In this document: positions 56,736-64,000 of the stretch, in pieces
How the letters are laid out: every line of letters begins with the position of its first letter
How positions within the stretch are numbered: the first letter of the stretch is position 1
Assembly (NCBI GenBank): GCA_021776095.1
Contig: JAJFGO010000003.1
Location: 165,226 to 229,225, forward strand
Origin: Kiloniellaceae bacterium
Lineage (GTDB): Bacteria; Pseudomonadota; Alphaproteobacteria; Kiloniellales; J153
DNA length: 64,000 nucleotides
Direction of reading: 5' to 3'
Program-made: the position numbers and the translations under genes
Notes under the pieces: generated by a model
Database searches by the model: none
The model's input: the letters and a program-made list of their open reading frames with translations, nothing else
Told to the model about the DNA's origin: nothing

Positions 56736-58295
56736 ATGCCACTCAAGATCAGCTTCGCCGCGCCGAAATTACCGAAAACAGGCGCCGTCGCCGTTGGGGT
56801 GCTGGAAGGGCGGAAGCTTTCGCCGAGCGCGGCCGCCTTGGACAAGAGCACCGGTGGCCTCATTGCCCGCGCAGTCAAGCAGGGCCGGTTTTCCGGCAAA
56901 ACCGGGCAAATCCTCGAACTTGTGGCACCGGGCGGCTTGGGCAACAGCCGAATCCTGCTGGTCGGCGTGGGCAAACCTGGCGCCCTGAAGGACCTGGACG
57001 CGGAAAGCATCGGTGGTTCTTTGGTTGCCCGCCTGAACGGCACCGGCGAGCAAAGCCTCACTATCATGGTCGATTCGGTCGAGGAGTTCTCACAGGCCCC
57101 GGCGCATCGCGGCGCGCTGTATGCCCTGGGCGCCAGCCTGCGCGCCTACCGCTTCGACAAATACAAGACGAAGGAAAAGCCCGACGACAAGCCAAGCCTG
57201 AAATCCATCACTGTGATGACCGCCAATCCAGCGGTTGCGACCCGCGCGTCCGCCGCCTTGCAAAAGGTCGCGGAGGGCGTAATCTTCACACGGGACCTTG
57301 TCTCTGAACCAGCAAACATAATACATCCCAAAGCACTGGCCGCCGAAGCTAAGAATTTAGAGAAACTCGGCGTGAAGGTTCAGATAATGGGCGAGCGCGA
57401 GATGCGCAAGCTAGGGATGGGGGCGCTCTTGGGCGTTGGCCAAGGCTCGGCTGAGGAAGCTCAACTTTTGGTCATGCGCTGGAACGGCACCGGCGGGGCC
57501 GGTGGCAGTGCGGCCAAGAAGGTGGCCGCCAAGGGCCCAAGTGCCAAGGGTCAAGGCCCGGTCGCCTTCGTCGGCAAGGGGGTTACCTTCGATACCGGCG
57601 GTATCTCAATCAAGCCGGCCGGCGGCATGGAAGACATGAAATGGGACATGGGCGGTGCCGGCGTGGTCATCGGCCTGATGCGGGCCCTGGCCGGGCGCAA
57701 GGCCAAGGTCGACGTGGTCGGTGTCTGCGGCCTAGTTGAGAACATGCCCTCGGGCACAGCCCAGCGCCCGGGCGATATTGTGACCTCCATGTCGGGCCAG
57801 ACCATCGAGGTCATCAACACGGATGCGGAAGGCCGCCTGGTCCTGGCCGATGCCCTCTGGTACACGCAGGAAACCTTCAAGCCCCGCGCCATCGTCGATC
57901 TGGCGACCCTTACCGGGGCGATCATCATCGCCCTCGGCCACGACCACGCGGGTCTGTTTTGCAACGATGATAAGATGTCTGATCAGTTGATCGCCGCCGG
58001 AAAGGGCGTTGGGGAGCCAGTTTGGCGGCTGCCCTTGGCCGAACTCGGCGAATCCTACGATAAGGAGATCAACAGTGATGCCGCCGACATGAAGAACGTC
58101 GGCAACCGGGCCGGAGGCTCCATCACCGCCGCGCAGTTCCTGCAGCGTTTCATTCAGAAGGGCACGCCTTGGGCCCATCTGGATATCGCCGGGACGACAT
58201 GGGCGAGCAAGGACAAGCCGACCGTGCCCAAGGGCGGCACCGGTTTCGGCGTGCGTCTGCTCGACCGCTGGGTCGCGGAAAATTACGAGAAGTAG
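56736..58295 (+). CDS. pepA: Leucyl aminopeptidase (M17)
   Basis: The 519-residue di-metal exopeptidase removes N-terminal residues in the cytoplasm. The C-terminal catalytic domain has 'VAFVGKGVTFDTGGISIKPAGGMEDMKWDMGGAG' in parts, the signature 'NTDAEGRLVLADAL' and 'GTTWASKDKPTVPKGGTGFGVRLL'. An Ala/Lys-rich insert ('SAAKKVAAKGPSAKGQGP') lies just before the catalytic start and is not usual. ATG 56736 follows an AAGGGG site; the track's 32-residue extension is a shadow. It is divergent from lptF and leads into holC, an arrangement conserved across many proteobacteria. Confidence 0.95.
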   Translation: MPLKISFAAPKLPKTGAVAVGVLEGRKLSPSAAALDKSTGGLIARAVKQGRFSGKTGQILELVAPGGLGNSRILLVGVGKPGALKDLDAESIGGSLVARLNGTGEQSLTIMVDSVEEFSQAPAHRGALYALGASLRAYRFDKYKTKEKPDDKPSLKSITVMTANPAVATRASAALQKVAEGVIFTRDLVSEPANIIHPKALAAEAKNLEKLGVKVQIMGEREMRKLGMGALLGVGQGSAEEAQLLVMRWNGTGGAGGSAAKKVAAKGPSAKGQGPVAFVGKGVTFDTGGISIKPAGGMEDMKWDMGGAGVVIGLMRALAGRKAKVDVVGVCGLVENMPSGTAQRPGDIVTSMSGQTIEVINTDAEGRLVLADALWYTQETFKPRAIVDLATLTGAIIIALGHDHAGLFCNDDKMSDQLIAAGKGVGEPVWRLPLAELGESYDKEINSDAADMKNVGNRAGGSITAAQFLQRFIQKGTPWAHLDIAGTTWASKDKPTVPKGGTGFGVRLLDRWVAENYEK

Positions 58296-58322
58296 GCCGA
58301 GGCACGGACAGGCCGGAGGTTA

Positions 58323-58784
58323 ATGGACGCAGTCATGACCGAGGTCCGCTTCTATCATCTAACTCGCAGCACCTTGGAATCCGCGCTGCCCAAGATGCTG
58401 GAGAAAACCCTGGAGCGCGGTCAGCGCGCGGTCGTCCTAGCCGGTTCTCCGGAGCGGGTCGAGGCACTCAACGCCTATCTATGGACCTATAACGATCGCA
58501 ACTTCCTGCCCCATGGCTCGGCCCGGGACGGTCGAGACGAGGGACAGCCGATTTGGCTGGGCGACAAGGACGAGCGCCCGAACGACGCTCAGGTCCTGTT
58601 CCTGACCGACGGCGCGCGGTCCGAGAAGGTCGGGGATTACGAGCTCTGTGCCGTACTATTCGACGGCAAAGACCCGGATGCCGTCGCCGCCTCGCGCGAT
58701 CAATGGCGGGTGCTTAAGGATGCCGGCCACGAAGTTACCTACTGGCAGCAGGACGAGGCGGGTAGGTGGGAGCAAAAAACCTGA
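58323..58784 (+). CDS. holC: DNA polymerase III chi subunit
   Basis: The 153-residue protein matches HolC, the clamp-loader accessory subunit that binds SSB and psi. 'VRFYHLTRSTLESALPKMLEKTLERGQRAVVLAG' is the N-terminus, 'LNAYLWTYNDRNFLPHGSARDG' the central block and 'VLFDGKDPDAVAASRDQWRVLKDAGHEVTYWQQDE' the end. ATG 58323 has GGAGG three bases before; an in-frame ATG four codons later would begin closer to the family start. It follows pepA by 27 bases, the common pepA-holC pairing. Confidence 0.93.
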   Translation: MDAVMTEVRFYHLTRSTLESALPKMLEKTLERGQRAVVLAGSPERVEALNAYLWTYNDRNFLPHGSARDGRDEGQPIWLGDKDERPNDAQVLFLTDGARSEKVGDYELCAVLFDGKDPDAVAASRDQWRVLKDAGHEVTYWQQDEAGRWEQKT

Positions 58785-58841
58785 TCGGACAGGTTTAGGC
58801 CCAGATTGAATTGGGCCGAGCGGTATCGGGAGCGGCGGCAC

Positions 58842-59654
58842 GTGGCCAAAATACCCAGCGTCACCACGGCGCGTTTGATCCTGGATGCCTTTGCCGGCAC
58901 CGATGTTCCGGCCCTGGCGGAAATTCTGGCCGAGCCGGAGGTTACGCGCACCATCACCGCTAACGGCTCAACGCCCGAGCGCTGCCTGGCAAGCGCCGAG
59001 CAGCGGATCGCCTGGCACAATAAGACTTGGCCCGACCATGGTTATGGCGTTTGGGCCGTCAAGGCGCGGGATGAGACGATCGCGCCGCGTGGGGCGCTTC
59101 TCGGTTGGTGCGGCTTCGCGGAACCGGATATCGGCCAGGACCCGGAGATCCTCTACGGCCTGGCGCCACCGTATTGGGGTCAGGGCCTCACCCAGGAGGC
59201 GGCGCGCGCGGCCATCGACTGGTTGTTCGCGGAAACACCGTGCTCAGGCGTTTCTGCGGTCATATTCGGTCGCCTTAATCCCGCCTCGGTGGCGATTGCC
59301 CAGAAATTCGGTATGACCCTGCGTGGCACCATGCCGATGAGCGATTTCATGTCCCACCTGGCCCTGGCCAAAGACGTTCTGGACTATGAGATTTGGCGAT
59401 TAGCCGAGGGTCGGTGCCTCGATGCCGAGGCTTTGCTGTTGCAAGCGCCTTACAAAGGCGGCCAGATCGCGAGCCTCGGCTTCGCCGAGCCGGCGGGCGT
59501 GGAGCAAGCGTTTTGCGAGGCCGCGCAGGCCCGGGGCGACTACGTAGCGATCGAACGGCCGGAGCTGGATCAGCGGATTCGCGATGCTTTCCGCCAAGGC
59601 ATGGCGGCGCCTGATCTCGATCGGTATCACTTGCCGCGCGTCGCGTGGCGGTAA
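58842..59654 (+). CDS. GNAT (RimJ/RimL-type) acetyltransferase with C-terminal extension
   Basis: The N-terminal ~190 residues form a RimJ/RimL-like GNAT ('VTTARLILDAFAGTDVPALAEILAEPEVTRT', 'GYGVWAVKAR', 'ILYGLAPPYWGQGLTQEAARAAIDWLF', 'LNPASVAIAQKFGMTLRG'). About 80 further residues ('LDAEALLLQAPYKGGQIASL' to the end) are not part of the usual fold and form a small extra domain. GTG 58842 has GGGAG upstream and starts right before the family N-terminus; the track begins at TTG 58806. Substrate unknown. It follows holC on the same strand. Confidence 0.82.
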   Translation: MAKIPSVTTARLILDAFAGTDVPALAEILAEPEVTRTITANGSTPERCLASAEQRIAWHNKTWPDHGYGVWAVKARDETIAPRGALLGWCGFAEPDIGQDPEILYGLAPPYWGQGLTQEAARAAIDWLFAETPCSGVSAVIFGRLNPASVAIAQKFGMTLRGTMPMSDFMSHLALAKDVLDYEIWRLAEGRCLDAEALLLQAPYKGGQIASLGFAEPAGVEQAFCEAAQARGDYVAIERPELDQRIRDAFRQGMAAPDLDRYHLPRVAWR

Positions 59655-59716
59655 GGACGATGAGCATATCAATCGAGAGGATCTCGATACGAATTTTTTC
59701 CCAAGCCATCATCGGT

Positions 59717-59751
59717 TTTGCATACAAGACATGTCCGGTATAATGCGGACA
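59717..59751 (+). promoter_or_regulatory. Sigma-70 promoter with palindrome over the -10
   Basis: TTTGCA (59717-59722), a 16-base spacer and a perfect TATAAT (59739-59744) form a promoter 35 bases before ATG 59779. A palindrome, TGTCCG (59732-59737) and CGGACA (59746-59751), brackets the -10 box, so a repressor bound there would block transcription. The start codon also has a GGAG site. Confidence 0.55.
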
Positions 59752-59778
59752 GGCTAGCCGTTACTCAGGAGTAAAGGT

Positions 59779-60128
59779 ATGCGACTGCGACTGACCGGCC
59801 TTTCAGGCCTAGGGGTGATGGTCTCGGTTTGCTTCGCGACCGCCCTTCACGCGTCCGAGCCAAGCGCTGCGCCAAACGCGGCAGACATCGAAAACCTCTT
59901 CCAGGAGTCGAATTTAGGCTCCTTGACCTGGAGCGGATAACGGCCTCGCGCTGGCACGCTGGGATTGATGCATTGGTGGATTTCGGGCCCTCGCCACCTT
60001 CGATCGTGGGGTTTGAGCGGGTGCGCAAGGGCCGGTATCGCGTGTTGTTTAAGCGTGAAGGCCGTGAGTTAGAGGTGCTCCGCGTCACCCCTGTATCCCG
60101 CGCGCATTCGTTGCCTGCGAGCGATTGA
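59779..60128 (+). pseudogene. Small secreted protein, possibly frameshifted
   Basis: From ATG 59779 a 53-residue frame gives a signal peptide (MRLRLTGLSGLGVMVSVCFA, then TALHASEP) and ends at 59940. Another plus frame continues to 60128 with plausible protein: 'EFRLLDLERITASRWHAGID', 'PPSIVGFERVRKGRYRVLFK'. One base change near 59915-59930 would join them into a ~115-residue exported protein. Because promoter and ribosome site are good, the 5' part is likely expressed; it may instead be a genuine 53-residue peptide. I do not recognise either part. Confidence 0.4.
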
Positions 60129-60211
60129 AAGCGCCCTCGCGCGCTTAGCCCGTTCGGATATCGAACTGATCAGGCGTAGCTGGAGCGCGCAATTTGGGGA
60201 GGAACACCGCC

Positions 60212-61879
60212 TCAGCGCTGCTTAGTCTCCCACTCGGGCGCGATGAAGACCGGCGCGTTTGAGGGGGCGAGGGGCGGGCGGCCCAGGATGATATCCGACC
60301 CTTTTTCCCCGACCATGATGCTGGGCGCGTTCAGGTTGCCGTTGGGAATGGTCGGGAAGATCGAGGAATCGACAACCCGCAGGCTATCGATCCCGCGCGC
60401 CCGGCAGTCCGGATCGAGCACCGCCATGGGGTCATCCGCCCCGCCGATCTTGCAAGTGCAGGAGGGGTGATAGGCGCTTTCCGCGTTCTGCCGGATCCAG
60501 GCATCGATGGCCTCGTCGTCTGTGATCTCGGTACCCGGTTGGATCTCGTCGCCGCGATAGGCGTCGAAGGCCGGTTGGTTGATAATCTCGCGGGTCAGGC
60601 GGATGCAGGCCCGGAACGCGGCCCGGTCGTCCTCGTGCTCCAGGTAATTGAAAAGAATCCGCGGCTTGGCCCGCGGATCGGCCGAGGCGATGCGGATATG
60701 TCCCCGGCTTTTCGGCTTGTTGGGCCCGACATGGACTTGAAAACCATGGCCCTTGAAGGCCGCGTTGCCGTCGTAGCGCATGGCCGCGGGCAGGAAGTGG
60801 TATTGGATGTCCGGCCACTTGAGCCCGGCGCGCGAACGGATGAAGGCGCAGGATTCGAAGTGGTTGGTCGCGCCAAGGCCGCTCTTGAAGAAGAACCAGC
60901 GGGCGCCGATCAGGAACTTGTGCCAGGGGTCGAGCTGACCGTTCAACGTGATCGGCTGGGTGCAGCGGAATTGGAAGTAGACCTCCAGGTGGTCCTGCAG
61001 GTTCGCGCCGACCCCGGGCAAGTCGTGCACCACCGGCACCCCTGCGTCTTGCAGCACTTGACCGGGGCCAATGCCGGATAGCTGCAAGAGCGTGGGCGAG
61101 CCGACCGAGCCGGCCGCGAGGATCACTTCGCACCGGGCCCGCGCGGTCGAGACCTGTCCGTCCCGTTCGTAGGTCACGCCGACGGCGCGACGGTTCTCCA
61201 GTACCACATGATGTGTGAGCGTTCCCGTGACCACCTTCAGGTTGGGGCGCGTTCGGGCGGGCCCCAGATAGGCCAGGGCCGTCGAGCAACGCACGCCGTC
61301 CTTAACGGTCATGTGCATGGCACCGAAGCCTTCCTGCTGCTCGCCGTTATAGTCCTTGGTTTTCAGGTAGCCGGCTTGCTGTCCTGCCTCGATGAAAGCC
61401 CGGTACAGGGGGTTCCGCATCTCGTTGCCGTTGCAGGTGGCGAGCGGACCCTCGCCGCCGCGATAGGCGTCGGCACCGCCCTTCCAGGTCTCGGCCCGGC
61501 GGAAGTAGGGCAGGCAATCGCGGTAGGCCCAGCCGGTCGCGCCCTCATCCTCCCACTCGTCGAAGTCGCAGGCGTGGCCGCGCACATAGACCATGCCGTT
61601 GATGGACGAGGAACCGCCCAGGCCCTTGCCGCGCGGGCAATGCATGCGGCGGCCGTCCATGTGGGGTTCCGGTTCGGATTCGAAGAACCAGTTGAAGCGC
61701 CGCATGTTCATGGGGATTGAGAGCGCGGTCGGCATTTGCACGAAAATGCTGCGATCCGATCCGCCAGCCTCGAGCAGCAGGACGCGAGCCTCGCCGTCCT
61801 CGCTCAGGCGGTTTGCCAGAACGCAGCCGGCCGAACCGGCGCCGACAACGATGTAATCAAAGGTCTCAGTTTGGGTCAT
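60212..61879 (-). CDS. GMC-family FAD oxidoreductase (choline dehydrogenase-like)
   Basis: The 555-residue flavoprotein has the ADP-binding motif '[22 protein letters not shown]', the GMC signature '[23 protein letters not shown]', a second signature '[16 protein letters not shown]', and the active-site His in '[14 protein letters not shown]'. It resembles BetA and alcohol dehydrogenases that act on choline or primary alcohols, but no bet genes or BetI are nearby, so the substrate is open. A decayed fragment of a related gene lies at 63345-63440. Confidence 0.92.
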   Translation of the reverse strand: MTQTETFDYIVVGAGSAGCVLANRLSEDGEARVLLLEAGGSDRSIFVQMPTALSIPMNMRRFNWFFESEPEPHMDGRRMHCPRGKGLGGSSSINGMVYVRGHACDFDEWEDEGATGWAYRDCLPYFRRAETWKGGADAYRGGEGPLATCNGNEMRNPLYRAFIEAGQQAGYLKTKDYNGEQQEGFGAMHMTVKDGVRCSTALAYLGPARTRPNLKVVTGTLTHHVVLENRRAVGVTYERDGQVSTARARCEVILAAGSVGSPTLLQLSGIGPGQVLQDAGVPVVHDLPGVGANLQDHLEVYFQFRCTQPITLNGQLDPWHKFLIGARWFFFKSGLGATNHFESCAFIRSRAGLKWPDIQYHFLPAAMRYDGNAAFKGHGFQVHVGPNKPKSRGHIRIASADPRAKPRILFNYLEHEDDRAAFRACIRLTREIINQPAFDAYRGDEIQPGTEITDDEAIDAWIRQNAESAYHPSCTCKIGGADDPMAVLDPDCRARGIDSLRVVDSSIFPTIPNGNLNAPSIMVGEKGSDIILGRPPLAPSNAPVFIAPEWETKQR

Positions 61880-62063
61880 TCCGGCCTGCTGGAGATGAGC
61901 GGCACAGGACTCTAGCTCGGGACGTGCCGCACCTCGTTGTTACGAATCGATATGTTCCGGAAATGCCCGCAAGGCAAAGCGAAAAAAGCCGGAATAGCTT
62001 CTACAGTATATGTCCGGTAGGTTCCTCGAATAAAGAACCAGAACCGAGGGGTCGGCGGACCAC

Positions 62064-63311
62064 GTGCTTTCGATCGACGACATTGTCGCGGGCGGTTTGT
62101 GCATCGGTTGCGGCCTGTGCAAGAGCATTGCGGGGGCGGAGCGCATCCGTATGGTTATGACGCCCGAGGGCCGGGAGCGACCGGTCGCCGTGGAGCCGCT
62201 GTCGCGCGAGGTCTTGGCGACCATCAACGCCGTGTGTCCCGGGACCCAAATCGAGGGCGCCGATCCGAAAGCGATTCCCGATGACGCCGAAACGGACCTG
62301 ATTTGGGGTCCCGTGATCCCCTCTACTTTGACCATTGCGCATGCCAGCGACCCCGTGGTGCGTCATCGCGGCGCTGCGGGCGGCGTCCTGACGGCCTTGG
62401 GGCAGTACCTCCTGCGTAGCGGCGAGGTTGAACTGGTGCTGCATGTGAAGGCCCGGCCGGATGCGCCGGTGCGTAGCGTTGCCACTGTCAGCGAAACGCC
62501 GGAGGCGGTCTTGGATGCCGCCACCTCGCGATACGGCCCAGCCGCCGTGTTCGAGGACCTGGAGAGCGTTTTGGCCCGTGGGCGGCCCTTTGCCGTCATA
62601 GCCAAGCCCTGCGATATTGGCGCCATGCGGCGCATGGCCGAGGTCGACAAGCGGGCGCGCGAACTCCTGCGCTACGGCCTGACCCTGGCCTGCGGTGGCG
62701 CGTCCGACCTGATTAAGTCGCTCGACGTGCTCAAGCGCTTCCATGTGGTAGAGAAGGACGTGTCCTTATTCCGCTATCGCGGCTACGGGAACCCCGGCCC
62801 AACCCGTGTAGAGACGACGGGCGGTCGTAGTTTCGAACTCAGTTACGAGGACATGTGGGGCAATGAATCCGGCTGGCGCATTCAGCCTCGATGCAAAATC
62901 TGCCCGGACGCAATCGGCGAGGCCGCCGACGTAGTGTCCTCCGACTGCTGGCCCGGCGGGGCGCCTGAGGGCGAGGACGACGGATTCAACGCCGTCTTTG
63001 CCCGCACCCGCGCCGGTGTGAGTTTGTTCGAGAGGGCGGTGACCAGTGGCGCCCTGACGGTCGTGCGCTCCATCGGGATCCGGGACATGGACCTTTTTCA
63101 GCCGCATCAAGTGCGTAAAAAGCGCGCGGTCTGGGCGCGGTTACAGGGCATGCGAGAGGCAGGCATGGTGGTACCGGCAGTCGAGCGCTTGCGCATCGCC
63201 GATCTCGCGGCCACCAACGAAGAGAGCGAGAACGAACGTGAAAAGCACGGCGCCGTGACGCGAGCCCGCGCGGGACGCCTCGGCGAACCGCCCGCGGTTG
63301 CAGTGGGCTGA
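62064..63311 (+). CDS. FrhB-type (coenzyme F420 hydrogenase beta-subunit family) iron-sulfur flavoprotein
   Basis: The 415-residue protein starts at GTG 62064 and has a ferredoxin-like cluster motif 'CIGCGLCKS' (C13, C16, C19), 'HRGAAGGVLTALGQYLLRSG', 'AVIAKPCDIGAMRRM', 'TLACGGASDLIKSL' and a second cysteine set 'CKICPDAIGEAADVVSSDCW'. This is the FrhB/FdhB family, whose members use F420, FAD or ferredoxin; plant and cyanobacterial relatives reduce hydroxymethyl-chlorophyll and similar. F420 use is not implied. The last ~60 residues are polar and unlike the family. It is divergent from the GMC gene. Confidence 0.88.
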   Translation: MLSIDDIVAGGLCIGCGLCKSIAGAERIRMVMTPEGRERPVAVEPLSREVLATINAVCPGTQIEGADPKAIPDDAETDLIWGPVIPSTLTIAHASDPVVRHRGAAGGVLTALGQYLLRSGEVELVLHVKARPDAPVRSVATVSETPEAVLDAATSRYGPAAVFEDLESVLARGRPFAVIAKPCDIGAMRRMAEVDKRARELLRYGLTLACGGASDLIKSLDVLKRFHVVEKDVSLFRYRGYGNPGPTRVETTGGRSFELSYEDMWGNESGWRIQPRCKICPDAIGEAADVVSSDCWPGGAPEGEDDGFNAVFARTRAGVSLFERAVTSGALTVVRSIGIRDMDLFQPHQVRKKRAVWARLQGMREAGMVVPAVERLRIADLAATNEESENEREKHGAVTRARAGRLGEPPAVAVG

Positions 63312-63344
63312 GCGGACTTCGCGCGGGTCGGTCCGTCGCCGAGG

Positions 63345-63440
63345 CTAGTCCGTGGCGCGGCAGACTTCGAGCACCACATGATGTGTCCGCATGTCCGTGA
63401 TGACCTTCAGGTTGGTTGCATCCGGGCGGCCCCCAAGGCC
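63345..63440 (-). pseudogene. Remnant of a second GMC oxidoreductase gene
   Basis: Read on the minus strand this segment gives 'ATNLKVITDMRTHHVVLE', which lines up without gaps with '[18 protein letters not shown]' of the intact GMC protein at 60212-61879; the DNA is also alike (accacatgatgtgt and accttcaggttgg are shared). It directly follows the ArsR-type gene's stop codon in the same frame and ends at TAG. It is too short to function, so it is a fragment left by duplication or recombination. Confidence 0.65.
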
Positions 63441-63446
63441 GCCGGA

Positions 63447-64000
63447 TTACTGGCCGGATAGACTTACGCCGAACGTGTCGTGCAGGCCCTTGTGGCCGGC
63501 CTTCGTGATTTCCAGGGTGCGGCTATCGCGGACCTGGGCGACCCAACCGCGCGCGAAACAGCCTTCGGCCAGGGCGGCGCCGATCGCGCCCGCCACATGG
63601 GGCCGCCGCTCGCTCCAGTCGATGCAGGATCGGGCAAAGGCGCGGCGTTTACGCCGGGCAGCCGCAAGGTCAATCCCGAAGTCGCCGAGGAAGGCTTCGC
63701 CCGCCTTGGTCGGCCGGAATTCCTTACCTTTCAGCTCCAGGTGCCCCTGCGCCAACAACCCATCGGCCAGGGCGACACCCAGGCGTCCGGCGAAGTGGTC
63801 GTAGCACAGCCGGGCGGCCCTCATGGCCTCGTCGCGCGGACCCGGCCGCCGATGGCGCGGCGGCCCGCTGCCGGCCAGTTGGGTCAGAACCTCAATGGCC
63901 TCGGCGACCTGGGGATTGGCCAGGCGGTAATAGCGATGCCGTCCCTGGCGGTCCATGGTCAGAAAGCGGCCATCCATAAGCTTGGCCAAGTGGCTGCTGG
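63447..64000 (-). CDS. ArsR-type winged-helix regulator with C-terminal domain (cut by window edge)
   Basis: The visible 184 or so residues include the second half of an ArsR helix-turn-helix ('SSHLAKLMDGRFLTMDRQGRHRYYRLANPQVAEAIEVLTQLA'), a Pro/Arg linker and an ~110-residue C-terminal domain with 'ARLCYDHFAGRLGVALADGLLAQGHLEL', 'CIDWSERRPHVAGAIGAAL' and two Cys. The frame stays open to 64000, so the start lies beyond the window. The extended C-terminal domain occurs in ArsR regulators that pair with small transporters or oxidoreductases. Metal or small-molecule sensing cannot be told. Confidence 0.85.
   Translation of the reverse strand, partial: SSHLAKLMDGRFLTMDRQGRHRYYRLANPQVAEAIEVLTQLAGSGPPRHRRPGPRDEAMRAARLCYDHFAGRLGVALADGLLAQGHLELKGKEFRPTKAGEAFLGDFGIDLAAARRKRRAFARSCIDWSERRPHVAGAIGAALAEGCFARGWVAQVRDSRTLEITKAGHKGLHDTFGVSLSGQ

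Noticed and set aside
62064-63311. Naming the FrhB-type protein as an F420-dependent hydrogenase subunit
   Set aside because: The family uses several cofactors and no F420 or hydrogenase gene is present nearby.

Overview
The window looks like a chromosomal segment of a high-GC alphaproteobacterium, most likely in or near the Rhodospirillales. The reasons are the lptF-lptG-lptD-surA-pdxA-ksgA cluster in that order, alaS lying close to icd, a cytochrome c', a BluB-type DMB synthase, and response regulators carrying a 'FGPDRRR' linker. I could not run a taxonomic search, so this is a judgement from protein style and gene order. I see no rRNA, no CRISPR array, no insertion sequence and no prophage.

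Layout. 1-9.1 kb: the start of a BenE-type transporter (cut by the window edge), marC, an interspersed palindromic repeat, alaS, a small membrane protein, a P1-family peptidase, an MscS channel, a cyclophilin, icd and a 2OG-Fe(II) oxygenase. 9.2-20.6 kb: a DUF1127 protein and a WYL-type regulator separated by two palindromes, nitronate monooxygenase, an S9 peptidase, a LOG-family protein, cytochrome c' plus a diheme cytochrome c, a LysM protein, the psd-pssA phospholipid pair, and a receiver/HPt-like protein. 20.6-26.9 kb: an RND efflux operon with its PadR regulator and a palindromic operator candidate, an orphan flagellar-rod-like protein, and bluB. 27-30 kb: a two-component system divergent from a secreted EF-hand protein. 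30-34.7 kb: small secreted, membrane and conserved hypothetical proteins, a low-GC unknown gene and tRNA-Gln(CTG). 34.9-41.9 kb: ppx/gppA, rlmE, guaB, an RsmB-family methyltransferase, a GNAT and guaA (RNA modification and purine synthesis). 42-47 kb: a creatinase-like M24 protein, a decayed His-rich periplasmic gene with a small membrane-protein neighbour, a second receiver/HPt-like paralogue, a single-domain cyclic-nucleotide-binding protein and an SDR. 47-58.8 kb: yicC-gmk, the LPS-transport/outer-membrane biogenesis cluster, then pepA-holC. 58.8-64 kb: a GNAT, a small secreted ORF behind a good promoter, a GMC oxidoreductase, an FrhB-type iron-sulfur protein, a GMC gene remnant and an ArsR-type regulator cut by the window edge.

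Most of the window is housekeeping. The parts most worth attention are: (i) the two-component system whose sensor has a His/Asp/Glu-rich periplasmic stretch and which faces a four-EF-hand secreted protein across a tandem direct repeat, suggesting metal-ion sensing; (ii) two paralogous proteins joining a receiver domain to an HPt-like helical domain, 24 kb apart; (iii) several well-formed operator candidates (twin palindromes at the WYL regulator, the PadR site, a CRP-type TGTGA-N6-TCACA site); and (iv) decayed genes (frameshifted His-rich protein, GMC remnant, truncated pentapeptide protein). Calls rest on reading motifs and the supplied translations only; no database search was possible.
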